Shown: one piece after another, positions 23,937 to 33,486 of the stretch
Layout of the letters: each line of letters starts with the position of its first letter
Position numbering within the stretch: the first letter of the stretch is position 1
Source: Caulobacter mirabilis
GTDB lineage: Bacteria; Pseudomonadota; Alphaproteobacteria; Caulobacterales; Caulobacteraceae
Assembly: GCF_002749615.1 (NCBI RefSeq)
Contig: NZ_CP024201.1
Coordinates: 1,798,001-1,862,000 of the forward strand
DNA length: 64,000 bases
Reading direction: 5' to 3'
The notes under the pieces: model-generated
Database searches by the model: none
Told to the model about the DNA's origin: nothing
What the model saw: the letters and a program-made list of their open reading frames with translations, nothing else
Translations under genes and position numbers: made by a program

Positions 23937-25403
23937 ATGTCGAACAGTCGTCGGGCGGGCCTTCTCGCCGCCGTTTGCAGCGTAGGCCTCCTGGCCGGTG
24001 TGGCGTCCTCGGCGAGCGCCGAGACCCTGAGCGACGCCATCGCGCTGGCCTATCAGACCAACCCGACCCTCCAGGGTCAGCGCGCCAGCCAGCGCGCGCT
24101 GGACGAGAGCGTCGTCCAGGCCCGCACGGGTCTGCGTCCGACGGTGAACGCGGACGCGAACGCCTCCTTCAGCGACGGCGAAGGGGACGGCAACGCCCGC
24201 CGCACCAGCGGCGTCGGCATCGACCTGTCGCAGCCGCTTTACACCGGCGGCCGGGTCAGCTCCGCGATCAGCGCGGCCGAAGCCGACGTCCTGTCGGGCC
24301 AGCAAGGCCTGCGCGGCGTCGAGGCCCAGGTCCTGCAGACCGTCGTCACCGCCTATGTCGACGTACAGCGCGATCAGGAGCGCCTGCGCATCTCGACCGA
24401 GAACGTCGCCGTCCTGCAGCGCCAGCTCGACGAGGCCAGGGCCCGCTTCGAGGTCGGCGAGATCACCCGCACCGACGTCGCCCAGTCCGAGGCTCGCCTC
24501 GCCGGCGCCAAGTCGTCGCTGTCGGCCTCCCAGGCCCAGCTCGCGATCAGCCGGGCGTCCTACGCGGCCGTGGTGGGGCAGAACCCCGGCGATCTCGCCG
24601 CGGTTCCGGCGCTCGACAACCTCCTGCCCAAGTCGGTCGAGGAAGCTTTCGCCGCCGCGGAAGAGAACAACTCCTCGGTGCTGTCGGCGGAGTACGCCGA
24701 GCAGGCCAGCCGCGCCCGCGTCGCGGCCGCCCGCGCCGCCCGCCGCCCGACGATCAGCGCCGGCGCCAGCGTCGGCTGGGACGCCAGCACCGCCGGCGAC
24801 CCTCTCGGTAACGGCAGCGGCGGCCAGTTCGACGACTACAGCCGGAACGTCACCGGCAACGTCACCCTGCGCATGCCGATCTTCACCGGCGGCCTGACCA
24901 GCTCGCAGATCCGCTCCGCCCAGGAGAAGAACAACGCCGACCGTCTGGCCATCGAAGGCGCCCGCCGGGAAGCGCTGCGCTCGGTGTCGCAGGCCTGGAA
25001 CGGCCTGCTCGGCGCCCGCGCCAACCTGATCTCCAACGAGGAGCAGGTCCGGTCCGGCCGGATCGCCTTCGAGGGCGTCCGTCAGGAAGCCCAGGTCGGC
25101 CTGCGCACCACCCTGGACGTGCTGAACGCCGAGCAGGAGTTGCGCAACGCCGAACTGGCCCTGGTCAACGCCAAGCGCGACGAATACGTCGCGGCGGCGG
25201 GCCTGCTGTCGGCGATGGGCAAGCTGGAAGCCAAATACCTGACCCCCGAGGTCACGCAGTACGACGCCACGGCCAACGCCAAGAAGGTCAAGAGCGCGAT
25301 CGGCTGGGTGCCCTGGGAGTCGGCGGTCGAGCTGGTCGACAAGGCCGGCGCGCCGCCCATCGGCAAGGCGCCGGCCGACGGCGCCGTGGTCAAGCCGAAC
25401 TAG
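23937..25403 (+). CDS. tolC: TolC-family outer-membrane channel protein
   Basis: Forms the trimeric outer-membrane exit duct of type I secretion and RND systems. The 488-residue protein has a signal peptide (SRRAGLLAAVCSVGLLAGVASSASA), then two internally related halves rich in long helices: TLSDAIALAYQTNPTLQGQRA opening the first, VEEAFAAAEENNSSVLSAEYA the second. Strand segments with LSQPLYTGGR and RMPIFTGGL flank turns. In C. crescentus the RsaF proteins that export the S-layer protein belong here and one lies next to popZ. Neither RND operon in this window has its own channel, so this protein may serve them. Confidence 0.93.
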   Translation: MSNSRRAGLLAAVCSVGLLAGVASSASAETLSDAIALAYQTNPTLQGQRASQRALDESVVQARTGLRPTVNADANASFSDGEGDGNARRTSGVGIDLSQPLYTGGRVSSAISAAEADVLSGQQGLRGVEAQVLQTVVTAYVDVQRDQERLRISTENVAVLQRQLDEARARFEVGEITRTDVAQSEARLAGAKSSLSASQAQLAISRASYAAVVGQNPGDLAAVPALDNLLPKSVEEAFAAAEENNSSVLSAEYAEQASRARVAAARAARRPTISAGASVGWDASTAGDPLGNGSGGQFDDYSRNVTGNVTLRMPIFTGGLTSSQIRSAQEKNNADRLAIEGARREALRSVSQAWNGLLGARANLISNEEQVRSGRIAFEGVRQEAQVGLRTTLDVLNAEQELRNAELALVNAKRDEYVAAAGLLSAMGKLEAKYLTPEVTQYDATANAKKVKSAIGWVPWESAVELVDKAGAPPIGKAPADGAVVKPN

Positions 25404-25505
25404 GACGGAAGGTCGCGAGTCCGGAAGGCGGTTCGGCGTTTGCAGGATCGCCTGCGGGCGCTTAGGCTGTCCTCTGGAATCGCCTCCGTCAGCCACGGCT
25501 CCCCC

Positions 25506-26039
25506 ATGTCCGAACAGACCGCCCAAGAACCGACGATGGAGGAGATCCTCGCCTCCATCCGCCGCATCATCTCCGAAGACGATGCGCCGGCCGCCGCGGC
25601 CGAGCCTGCGCCGGCGCCCGAGCCGGAGCCGGTCTTCGCCGCCGAGCCGGAGCCCGCGCCGCTGTCGCCGGAAGAGGACGACGATGTCCTGGAGCTGACC
25701 CAGACGGTTCCGGCCGTCGAAGAGGTGCAGACCGTCGGCGACCTGGACGTCTACACGCCGGCCGCCCGCGCGCCGGAACCGGAGCCCGCCTGGGAGCCGG
25801 AACCCGAGCCGGTCGCCGCCGCGCCGGAGCCCGAGCCCGTCGTCGAGGCCGAGCCGGTCTTCGCCGCGGCCGCCGCGCCCAGCTACACGCCCGGCGCCGC
25901 CGCGATCTCGGGCGGCATGACCATCGAGGAGCTGGTCCGCAGCATCCTGGAGCCCAAGCTCAACGAATGGGCCGACCAGAACCTGGACGGCATCGTCCGC
26001 TCGATCCTGCGCGAAAAACTCGACCGAGTATTCCGCTAA
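25506..26039 (+). CDS. popZ: Polar organizing protein PopZ
   Basis: PopZ self-assembles into a polar matrix that anchors the chromosome centromere and recruits polar regulators. The product is 177 residues, the same as C. crescentus PopZ. It has an N-terminal amphipathic helix used for partner binding (PTMEEILASIRRIISEDD, residues 9-26), then an acidic proline-rich linker (residues about 30-130) with repeated EPEP words. The C-terminal helical oligomerization region is MTIEELVRSILEPKLNEWAD to LREKLDRVFR. Order tolC-popZ-valS supports the call. Of several in-frame starts, MSEQTAQEP fits the known length. Confidence 0.96.
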   Translation: MSEQTAQEPTMEEILASIRRIISEDDAPAAAAEPAPAPEPEPVFAAEPEPAPLSPEEDDDVLELTQTVPAVEEVQTVGDLDVYTPAARAPEPEPAWEPEPEPVAAAPEPEPVVEAEPVFAAAAAPSYTPGAAAISGGMTIEELVRSILEPKLNEWADQNLDGIVRSILREKLDRVFR

Positions 26040-26104
26040 GCCATAGAGGCCGGTTTTGCGACTGGCCTTGCCGCTTCGCGATCCTGATCATCCTTGATAG
26101 AGAC

Positions 26105-26139
26105 CGGCGGCCGCTTTCAGCGAGCCGCCGTTTCCGTTT
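26105..26139 (+). terminator. Hairpin with U-tract between popZ and valS
   Basis: CGGCGGC-CGCT-TTC-AGCG-A-GCCGCCG forms an 11-base-pair stem with one bulge, followed by TTTCCGTTT, and ends 11 bases before the valS start. It can serve as the popZ terminator or as a transcription-attenuation hairpin in the valS leader. Confidence 0.6.
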
Positions 26140-26150
26140 GCAGAACCGAT

Positions 26151-28856
26151 ATGCTTGAAAAGACCTTCGATCCCAAGACCGTCGAACCCCGTCTCTACGA
26201 AGCGTGGGAGACCTCCGGCGCGTTCAAGCCGACCGACGATCCCAAGGCCGAGCCGTTCAGCATCGTGATCCCGCCGCCGAACGTGACCGGCAGCCTGCAC
26301 ATCGGCCATGCGCTGAACAACACCCTGCAGGATGTGCTGATCCGCTTCGAGCGCATGCGCGGCAAGGCGGCCCTCTGGCTGCCCGGGACCGACCACGCCG
26401 GCATCGCCACCCAGATGGTTGTCGAGCGCCAGCTGGCTCAGCAGGGCAACATCGGCCGTCGCGACATGGGCCGAGAGGCCTTCCTCGAGAAGGTCTGGCA
26501 GTGGAAGGCCGAGAGCAGCGGCACGATCCAGAACCAGCTGCGCCGCCTGGGCGCCAGCGTCGACTGGTCGCGCGAACGCTTCACCCTGGACGAAGGCCTG
26601 TCCGCCGCCGTCCGCAAGGTCTTCGTCCAACTCTACAAGGAAGGCCTGATCTACCGCGACAAGCGGCTGGTGAACTGGGACCCGCACTTCCAGACCGCGA
26701 TCTCGGACCTGGAGGTCGAGCAGAAGGAGGTCGACGGCGCCTACTGGCACCTGGCCTATCCGCTCGAGAACGGCGTCACCTACGAACACCCGATCGCGTT
26801 CGACGACGAGGGCAATCCGACTGAGTACGAGACGCGCGACTACATCACCGTCGCCACGACCCGGCCGGAGACGATGCTGGGCGATACCGCCGTCGCGGTC
26901 CATCCGGACGACGCGCGCTACAAGGGCCTGATCGGCAAGACGGTGAAGCTGCCGATCGTCGGCCGCTCGATCCCGATCGTCGGCGACGACTACGCCGACC
27001 CGACCAAGGGCGCGGGCGCGGTCAAGATCACCCCGGCGCACGACTTCAACGACTTCCAGGTCGGCAAGCGCCACGGCCTGGAGGCGATCAACATCCTCGA
27101 CGCCTTCGGCAAGATCAACGAGAACGCCCCGGCCGACTACCTGGGCCTGGACCGCTTCGTCGCCCGCAAGAAGATCGTCGAGACTTTTGAGCAGCTCGGT
27201 CTATTGAAGGGCATCGAGAAGACCAAGCACACGGTCCCGCACGGCGACCGCTCTGGCGTGGTCATCGAGCCCTGGCTGACGGACCAGTGGTACGTCGACG
27301 CCGAGACCCTGGCCAAGCCGGCGCTGAAGGCGGTCGAGGACGGCAAGACGGTCTTCGAGCCGAGCAACTGGGACAAGACCTATTACGAGTGGATGCGGAA
27401 CATCCAGCCGTGGTGCATCTCGCGCCAGCTGTGGTGGGGTCACCGCATCCCGGCCTGGTACGACGCCGACGGCAATTGCTACGTCGAGGAGACCGAGGCG
27501 GCCGCCAAGGCCGCCGCGGGCAACAAGGCGCTGACCCAGGACGAGGACGTCCTCGACACCTGGTTCTCGTCCGGCCTGTGGCCGTTCTCGACTATGGGCT
27601 GGCCGGAGAAGACCTCGGACCTGGAGCGGTTCTATCCGACCCACACCCTGGTTACCGGCTTCGACATCATCTTCTTCTGGGTCGCCCGGATGATGATGAT
27701 GGGCCTGCACTTCACCGGCGAGGTCCCATTCCAGCGGGTGGTCATCAACGCCCTGGTCCTCGACGAGAAGGGCCAGAAGATGAGCAAGTCGAAGGGCAAC
27801 GTCATCGATCCCCTGGATCTGATCGACGAGTACGGCTGCGACGCCATGCGGCTGGCCCTGACCTCGATGTCCGGCCAGGCGCGCAGCATCAGGCTGTCGA
27901 AGCAACGCGTTGAAGGATATCGCAATTTCGGTACGAAGCTGTGGAACGCCACCCGCTTCACCCAGATGAACGGCTGCGTCCGCGTCGAGGGCTTCGATCC
28001 CTCGGCCGTCGACCAGACGATCAACCGCTGGATCCGCGGCGAGGTGGTCAAGACGGCCGCCCAGGTCACCGCCGCGCTGGACGGCGCCGAGTTCGGCGAG
28101 GCGGCCGGCGCGCTCTACCGCTTCATCTGGAACGTCTTCTGCGACTGGTACCTGGAACTGGCCAAGCCGATCCTCAACGGCTCGGACGAAGCCGCCAAGG
28201 CCGAGACCCAGGCCATGGTCGCCTGGACGCTGGACCAGATCCTGATCCTGCTGCACCCGGTCATGCCGTTCCTCACCGAGGAGCTGTGGGCCAAGACGGC
28301 GGAGGAGGGCGGTCCGGCCCGCGGCAACCTGCTGATCGTCGAGACCTGGCCGGATCTGCCGGAAAGCTGGATCGACGCCTCGGCGGAGGCGGAGATCGGC
28401 TGGCTGGTCGACCTGGTCACCGAGATCCGCTCGGTCCGCGCCGAGATGAACGTGCCGCCGGGCGCCAAGGTGCCGCTGGTGGTTTCGTCGGCTGGTAGTG
28501 AGACCAGCGCTCGGTTGGAGCGCCACCGTGATCTCATCGTTTCTCTGGGTCGTCTGAATGGGGCGCTCGAAGGTGCGGCCCCGCATGGCGCCGTGCCGTT
28601 CGTGATTGGTGAAGCGACAGGTTGGCTGAACATCGCCGACTTCATCGACCTGGCCGCCGAGCGTACCCGCCTGACCAAGGAGATCGCGACCCAGGTCGGC
28701 GACATCGAGCGGGTCAACAAGAAGCTCGGCAACCCGGACTTCCTGGCCAAGGCCAAGGAGGAGGTCATCGAGGAGAACCGCGAGAAGCTGGCCGAGGCGC
28801 AGGCCGCCAAGGCCAAGCTGGAAGCGGCGCTCGCCCGCCTGCAAGGCGTGGGCTGA
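26151..28856 (+). CDS. valS: Valyl-tRNA synthetase
   Basis: Charges tRNA-Val and edits threonine mischarging. The 901-residue class I enzyme has HIGH at residues 50-53 ([12 protein letters not shown]), the editing domain with [27 protein letters not shown] from residue 543, and an anticodon-binding domain. A C-terminal coiled coil follows (about 835-900, [19 protein letters not shown] and [20 protein letters not shown]), as usual for ValS. The start at 26151 matches family N-termini ([13 protein letters not shown]). A strong terminator follows at 28864, so it probably ends the transcript. Confidence 0.97.
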   Translation: MLEKTFDPKTVEPRLYEAWETSGAFKPTDDPKAEPFSIVIPPPNVTGSLHIGHALNNTLQDVLIRFERMRGKAALWLPGTDHAGIATQMVVERQLAQQGNIGRRDMGREAFLEKVWQWKAESSGTIQNQLRRLGASVDWSRERFTLDEGLSAAVRKVFVQLYKEGLIYRDKRLVNWDPHFQTAISDLEVEQKEVDGAYWHLAYPLENGVTYEHPIAFDDEGNPTEYETRDYITVATTRPETMLGDTAVAVHPDDARYKGLIGKTVKLPIVGRSIPIVGDDYADPTKGAGAVKITPAHDFNDFQVGKRHGLEAINILDAFGKINENAPADYLGLDRFVARKKIVETFEQLGLLKGIEKTKHTVPHGDRSGVVIEPWLTDQWYVDAETLAKPALKAVEDGKTVFEPSNWDKTYYEWMRNIQPWCISRQLWWGHRIPAWYDADGNCYVEETEAAAKAAAGNKALTQDEDVLDTWFSSGLWPFSTMGWPEKTSDLERFYPTHTLVTGFDIIFFWVARMMMMGLHFTGEVPFQRVVINALVLDEKGQKMSKSKGNVIDPLDLIDEYGCDAMRLALTSMSGQARSIRLSKQRVEGYRNFGTKLWNATRFTQMNGCVRVEGFDPSAVDQTINRWIRGEVVKTAAQVTAALDGAEFGEAAGALYRFIWNVFCDWYLELAKPILNGSDEAAKAETQAMVAWTLDQILILLHPVMPFLTEELWAKTAEEGGPARGNLLIVETWPDLPESWIDASAEAEIGWLVDLVTEIRSVRAEMNVPPGAKVPLVVSSAGSETSARLERHRDLIVSLGRLNGALEGAAPHGAVPFVIGEATGWLNIADFIDLAAERTRLTKEIATQVGDIERVNKKLGNPDFLAKAKEEVIEENREKLAEAQAAKAKLEAALARLQGVG

Positions 28857-28863
28857 CGGCGTC

Positions 28864-28898
28864 CGCGCGCGCCGGCGAAGGCTGGCGCGCGCGTTTCT
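28864..28898 (+). terminator. Rho-independent terminator of valS
   Basis: A perfect 10-base-pair GC stem (CGCGCGCGCC / GGCGCGCGCG, loop GGCGAAGGCT) followed by TTTCT, 7 bases after the valS stop. Confidence 0.8.
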
Positions 28899-29037
28899 AC
28901 CTGATCAGCGGTTAGGTATCGCGGCGCGAAAGGGCGCCGTTGGGTCAAACAGCTGTTTACGGCGCTCCCGCGTCGTGCTTTGGACGGAGCGAAGGCGTCG
29001 CAGAACGCCGAGTCCATGACACGCTAGGGAGCACCGC

Positions 29038-30789
29038 ATGACCGACGCCGCCGCGTCCACCCCCGCCTGGCCCGCCATGTCCATCCAGCAGGCCTACGCC
29101 ATCCTCACGGCGCCGGGCATGATGACCGAGATGGAGGAGCAGGACGTCAAGGGCGTCCGCATCCGGGTCTGGAAGCACCTGCCGCCGGCCATCCGCGACG
29201 TGGTCTCCATCGGCCGCATGCACGGCGACCGGGTGTTCCTGGTCAACGAGGACGAGCGGGTCACCTTCGAGGCCTTCCACCGCGCCGTCGCCGCCTTCGC
29301 CAAGGTCCTGGCCGACAAGGGCGTGACCAAGGGCGACCGGGTCGCCCTGATCATGCGCAACCTGCCGGAATGGCCGGTGGCCTTCTACGGCGCGCTCAGC
29401 CTCGGGGCCATCGTCACCCCGCTGAACGCCTGGTGGACCGGGCCGGAGCTGGAGTACGGCCTGACCGACTCGGGCAGCAAGGTCGCCATCGTCGACGCCG
29501 AGCGGTTCGACCGCCTGGCCGAGCACTTCCCCAACTGTCCGGACCTGCAGCACGTCATCGTCGCCCGCGCGACCGAGGAGATCGCCCATCCCTACGTGTC
29601 CCGCATGGAGGACGCGATCGGCGGGCCGAACCACTGGATCACCCTGCCGGACGAGGCCCTGCCGGCCGTCGACATCCAGCCCGACGACGACGCGACGATC
29701 TTCTACACCTCGGGCACGACCGGGAAGCCGAAGGGGGCGCTGGCGACCCAGCGCAACGTCAACTCCAACATCATGGCCGCCATGTGCGTCGGGGCGCGCA
29801 GCTTTCTGCGCCGCGGCGAGCAGCCGCCCGCGCCCGATCCCACGCTGCCTCAGAAGGGGTCGCTGATCAGCGTGCCGTTCTTCCACGCCACCGGCTGCAT
29901 GGCCGTGCTCAACCCCTCGCTGCTCGCCGGCGCCAAGCTGGCCATGATGCGCAAGTGGGAGCCCGAGCTGGCGATGCAGATCATCGAGCGCGAGCGGCTG
30001 ACCAGCGCCGGCGGCGTGCCGACCATCGCCTGGCAGCTGATCGAGCATCCGGCGCGCGAGAAGTACGACCTCTCCTCGCTGGAGAGCGTAGCCTACGGCG
30101 GCGCGCCCTCGGCGCCCGAACTGGTCCGCAAGATCAAGGAGGTCTGGCCCAAGTCCCAGGCCGGCAACGGCTGGGGCATGACCGAGACCTGCGCCACCGC
30201 CACCTCGAACGGCGCCGAGGACTACGAGAATCGTCCCGACAGCTGCGGCCCGGCCGTGCCGGTCACCGACCTGAAGATCATGACCGTCGAGGCGCCGCAT
30301 CGCGAGCTGCCGATCGGAGAGGTCGGCGAGCTGTGGTGCAAGGGGCCGCAGGTGGTCCGCGAGTACTGGAACAAGCCGGAGGCCACGGCCGAGACCTTCA
30401 TCGACGGCTGGGTCAAGACCGGCGACCTGGCGCGGCTGGACGCCGAGGGCTTCTGCTACATCATCGACCGAGCCAAGGACATGCTGATCCGGGGCGGCGA
30501 GAACATCTACTGCATCGAGGTCGAGAACGTTCTCTACGACCACCCGGCGGTGATGGACGCCGCGCTGGTCGGGATCCCGCACAAGACCCTCGGCGAGGAG
30601 CCGGCGGCGGTGGTGACCCTGAAGCCGGGCGCCGAGGCCACCGAACAGGAACTGCGCGCCTTCGTCGCCGACCGCCTGGCCGCCTTCAAGGTGCCGGTGA
30701 AGGTCGAGTTCTGGCACGAGACCCTGCCGCGCAACGCCAACGGCAAGATCCTCAAGACCGAGCTGAAGAAGATCTTCGAGGGGGCTTGA
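29038..30789 (+). CDS. Class I acyl-CoA synthetase (AMP-binding)
   Basis: Activates a carboxylic acid to its CoA ester through an acyl-AMP. The 583-residue enzyme has motifs in order: ATIFYTSGTTGKPKGALATQ (P-loop), NGWGMTETCATATSN, GWVKTGDLARLDAEGF, DRAKDMLIRGGENIYCIEVE and the C-terminal catalytic lysine in NANGKILKTELKK. It belongs with medium/long-chain or aromatic acyl-CoA ligases; the acid is not predictable. It has no signal peptide. The stop overlaps the start of a 159-residue unknown gene (TGATG), so the two are co-translated. Confidence 0.92.
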   Translation: MTDAAASTPAWPAMSIQQAYAILTAPGMMTEMEEQDVKGVRIRVWKHLPPAIRDVVSIGRMHGDRVFLVNEDERVTFEAFHRAVAAFAKVLADKGVTKGDRVALIMRNLPEWPVAFYGALSLGAIVTPLNAWWTGPELEYGLTDSGSKVAIVDAERFDRLAEHFPNCPDLQHVIVARATEEIAHPYVSRMEDAIGGPNHWITLPDEALPAVDIQPDDDATIFYTSGTTGKPKGALATQRNVNSNIMAAMCVGARSFLRRGEQPPAPDPTLPQKGSLISVPFFHATGCMAVLNPSLLAGAKLAMMRKWEPELAMQIIERERLTSAGGVPTIAWQLIEHPAREKYDLSSLESVAYGGAPSAPELVRKIKEVWPKSQAGNGWGMTETCATATSNGAEDYENRPDSCGPAVPVTDLKIMTVEAPHRELPIGEVGELWCKGPQVVREYWNKPEATAETFIDGWVKTGDLARLDAEGFCYIIDRAKDMLIRGGENIYCIEVENVLYDHPAVMDAALVGIPHKTLGEEPAAVVTLKPGAEATEQELRAFVADRLAAFKVPVKVEFWHETLPRNANGKILKTELKKIFEGA

Positions 30790-31268
30790 TGCCTATCGGA
30801 GAGCGGCTCAAACAGGAGCGGGTGGTCTATCGGCTGCTCGATCAGTTGGAGCGCGATCCCGACCACGTCGCTCTGGCTCAAGCCCTGACGCTCGATGCCG
30901 CGAAACCCCTGATGGGGCTTCGCGGTCGCCACGGCCTGTTCGGTTCGTCGGAGTGGTGGAAGTCGATCGAGGCCGGCCGAATAGTGACAACCCGCACCAC
31001 GGGCGTGATCTCTCGTCTCTGGTTTGCCGGGCAGGACTCCCGTCAGGCCCCGAACACCGTCGACTTCATTGATGACGACGGGGTCCTGCATTCGCGGGGA
31101 ATTTATCTTACCGAGCGAAGCGGCCGTCCGCTCTACGCGCTGGGGCGTCGGATTCAATACGTCGAGGCTCATGACGAGCTGAAGGCGCAACCCGCTGCCG
31201 ATGGATCGACGGACTATGCCCGGATCACCATCGAAGTCGCGATCTCAGGGAAGATCGAGATCGACTAG
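30789..31268 (+). CDS. Unknown 159-residue protein coupled to the acyl-CoA synthetase
   Basis: This gene is easily missed: its ATG at 30789 overlaps the acyl-CoA synthetase TGA, and it lies at the end of a much longer non-coding frame. The product starts MPIGERLKQERVVYRLLDQ and ends ARITIEVAISGKIEID. It is soluble, with no signal peptide, membrane helix or cysteine. A helical N-terminus (residues 1-45) is followed by a strand-rich part (IVTTRTTGVISRLWFAG, NTVDFIDDDGVLHSRGIYL, YALGRRIQYVE). I do not recognise a family. Its base composition is visibly less GC-rich than its neighbours, and its product may act with the synthetase. Confidence 0.6.
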   Translation: MPIGERLKQERVVYRLLDQLERDPDHVALAQALTLDAAKPLMGLRGRHGLFGSSEWWKSIEAGRIVTTRTTGVISRLWFAGQDSRQAPNTVDFIDDDGVLHSRGIYLTERSGRPLYALGRRIQYVEAHDELKAQPAADGSTDYARITIEVAISGKIEID

Positions 31269-31301
31269 TTCCGCTTCCTCCTTCGCCTGGCGCAAGGCCG
31301 C

Positions 31302-31332
31302 TTGACCCTCCACCTTGTGGAGGCCGTACGCC
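31302..31332 (+). promoter_or_regulatory. MerR-type promoter/operator with a 19-base spacer
   Basis: TTGACC (31302-31307, -35) is followed by a perfect dyad CCTCCAC-CTT-GTGGAGG (31307-31323), ending 19 bases before a possible -10 (TACGCC). A dyad inside a stretched -35/-10 spacer is the hallmark of MerR-activated promoters. It lies just before the MerR-like reading frame at 31340, so autoregulation is likely. The expected transcript start is at or near the ATG, which suggests a leaderless mRNA. Confidence 0.75.
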
Positions 31333-31339
31333 CCTGGCC

Positions 31340-32274
31340 ATGAGCGAAGAGATGTACACGATCGGCGAGCTTTCGAGGCTCAGCGGGGTCTCGGTCCGGC
31401 GTCTGAGGTTCTACTCGGACAAGGGGCTGCTGCCGCCCGCGACGCGCACCGAAAGCGGCTACCGCCTCTATTCCGAGGCCGACGCGCACGGCTGGACCTG
31501 ATCCGCGCCCTGCGAGGGGCGGGCGTCGGGCTGGCCGAGATCCGCCGCATCGTGGCCCGGAGGATGTCCCTCAAGGAGGTCCTGTCCCTGAGACTGGACG
31601 CCCTGGAGGCGGAGATCGCGGCCAAGCGCCGGATCGCCGCCGTCCTGCGGGCGACTCTTCGCGTCGAACGACCCGAAGAGACCGACCTCAGGAGGCTATG
31701 GACCGTGACCACCCTTTCCAACACCCAGTTCCGCGCGCTGCTCGAGCGCTTCTACGACCAGGCGGCCGGCGACGTCGCCATGGACGAGACCTGGAAGCAG
31801 CAGATGATCGAGGCCGGCTGCCCGACCCTGCCGGACGATCCCACGCCCGAGCAGATCGACGCCTGGACCGAGCTCGCCGCCATCCTCTCCGACACGGCCT
31901 ATGTCGCCGAGATGAAGGCCGAGATGGCGAGGCTGTGGACCGGCGACTTTGACGCCGCCGCCTACGCCCAGGCCTCGGACGCCATCCTGGCCCGGGTGAC
32001 GGCGGCGATCGGGCGCGGGCTGCCTCCGACTTCGTCCGAAGGGGCGGCCATCGCCCGCGACTGGCTGGACGCCTCGGCGAAAGCCATGAACCGCGTCCCG
32101 GACCCGGCCTTCCTGCGCTGGCACCTGGACCAGTATCGCAAGCATCACGGCCGGTCGCTGCGCTACCAGCAGCTGCTCGCCGTCCTGCGGGGCGAGGCTG
32201 GGGACCCGGCCGCCGCGGACGCCTGGCGCTGGATCCATGAGGCGATGACGCCCCTGTTGGCCGAGGCGGTCTAG
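31340..32274 (+). pseudogene. MerR-family regulator gene broken by a frameshift
   Basis: The ATG at 31340 opens a perfect MerR N-terminus (MYTIGELSRLSGVSVRRLRFY, GYRLYSEADA) that ends at TGA 31499 after 53 codons. The rest of the protein continues in another frame from about 31485: RLDLIRALRGAGVGLAEIRR, then a coiled-coil dimerisation helix and a C-terminal effector domain (TLSNTQFRALLERFYDQAAG to AMTPLLAEAV). A single missing base near 31480-31495 explains it. The full protein would be about 311 residues. It is a recent pseudogene, a sequencing error, or less likely a programmed frameshift. The operator upstream is intact. The stop shares CTAG with the convergent MFS gene. Confidence 0.8.
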
Positions 32275-33482
32275 TTCCGTCGCCGGAAGGTCGCCGCCAG
32301 CACGATCAGTCCGACGAGGCTGGTGGCGGCGGCGGCCAGGATCGCCGGGCGGTAGCCGCCGGTTGCGTCGAACATCCAGCCGGCGGCCGGCGGTCCGACC
32401 AGCGTGCCCAGGGCCACGCTGGTGTAGAGCAGGCCGATGATCCCGCCGACGCTGCGGCCGCCGAACGCGTCCATGACCAGGGCCGGCAACAGGGCCACCC
32501 AGCCGCCGTAGAAGACCCCGAAGGCGGCGGCGAACAGCATCAGCGGCCAGAAGCCGTCGAGCAGCGCCCAGGCCGCCAGCGAAGCGGCGACTCCGCCGAC
32601 CATGGCCAGCAGGGTCGTCTCGCGGCCGAGCCGGTCGGCCAGCCCGCCGAGCAGGAAGCGGCCGGCCGTGCTGCCGACGCCGATAGCGCCCAGCAGCAGC
32701 GCCGCTCGCGCCGCCGGGACGCCGTGGTCCATGGCGTAGGGGACCAGGTGGACGAAAGGGGTGAAGACCCCGAACGCGCAGATCAGGCAGGCGAGGTACA
32801 GGCCGGCGAAGCGGCGGGTCCGCACCGCCTCGCTGACGGTGAGGCCGCCGGGCGGCGGCGCCGAGGCCAGGGCGGGAAGGCCGTCCGGCGCATAGCCGAG
32901 GCCGGCGGGGTCGTTCCTCAGCAGCAGGGCCGCGCCGAGACCGATCAGGCCGCAGGCGGCGCCGAGCAGCAGGTAGGTCGCTCGCCAGCCGACCTGCTCG
33001 ACCAGAAGGGCGGCCAACGGCGGCAGGGCGAGGGTGCCGACGCCGATGCCGCTGACCGCCAGGCCCGAGGCCAGGCCGCGACGGCGGTCGAACCAGCGCT
33101 GCACCGCCCCCAGGGCCGGGACGTAGGCCAGTCCCACGCCGATCCCGACGCCCAGCCCGTAGGCGAGATAGACCTCGATCAGCGACCGGGCGAGGCCGGC
33201 CAGGGCCAGTCCGACGCCGAGCAGGATCATGCCGGCGGCGGCCACGCGTCGTGTGCCGAAACGGTCGGCCAGCGGCCCGCTGATCACGCCCAGGCTGAAG
33301 TAGAGGAAGCCGGCGATCGAGAAGACCAGGGACACCGAGCCGCGCGTCGCGCCGAAGGTCTGGCGCAGGGGCTCGAAGAAGGCGCTGAAGGTGTAGGCGC
33401 CGCCGAAGCCGACGAAGGTGACCGCGAAGGCGCCGGCGACAACGAACCAGCCCGGAAACAGCGGGAGAGCGGGACGGGACAT
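32271..33482 (-). CDS. Major facilitator superfamily transporter
   Basis: A 403-residue, twelve-helix transporter. It starts PLFPGWFVVAGAFAVTFVGF, has the MFS loop signature between helices 2 and 3 (GPLADRFGTRRV), and a related loop in the second half (GGLADRLGRETTLL). Most similar in feel to monocarboxylate/oxalate-type MFS members (GWFVVAGAF opening), so an organic acid is a possible substrate. It is encoded 4 bases downstream of an amidase on the same strand, which suggests uptake of the amidase's substrate or product. The stop codon shares CTAG with the broken MerR gene. Confidence 0.88.
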   Translation of the reverse strand: MSRPALPLFPGWFVVAGAFAVTFVGFGGAYTFSAFFEPLRQTFGATRGSVSLVFSIAGFLYFSLGVISGPLADRFGTRRVAAAGMILLGVGLALAGLARSLIEVYLAYGLGVGIGVGLAYVPALGAVQRWFDRRRGLASGLAVSGIGVGTLALPPLAALLVEQVGWRATYLLLGAACGLIGLGAALLLRNDPAGLGYAPDGLPALASAPPPGGLTVSEAVRTRRFAGLYLACLICAFGVFTPFVHLVPYAMDHGVPAARAALLLGAIGVGSTAGRFLLGGLADRLGRETTLLAMVGGVAASLAAWALLDGFWPLMLFAAAFGVFYGGWVALLPALVMDAFGGRSVGGIIGLLYTSVALGTLVGPPAAGWMFDATGGYRPAILAAAATSLVGLIVLAATFRRRN

Positions 33483-33486
33483 GGTC

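Noticed and set aside
25590..25870. Possible tandem repeat or CRISPR-like array in popZ
   Set aside because: The repetition is codon-level EPEP coding for the PopZ linker; there are no equal-length spacers or repeat units.
31315..32274. Start of the MerR-like gene at ATG 31315
   Set aside because: In that frame the first 60 codons are meaningless; the HTH is clear in the other frame from 31340, so a frameshift is the better explanation.
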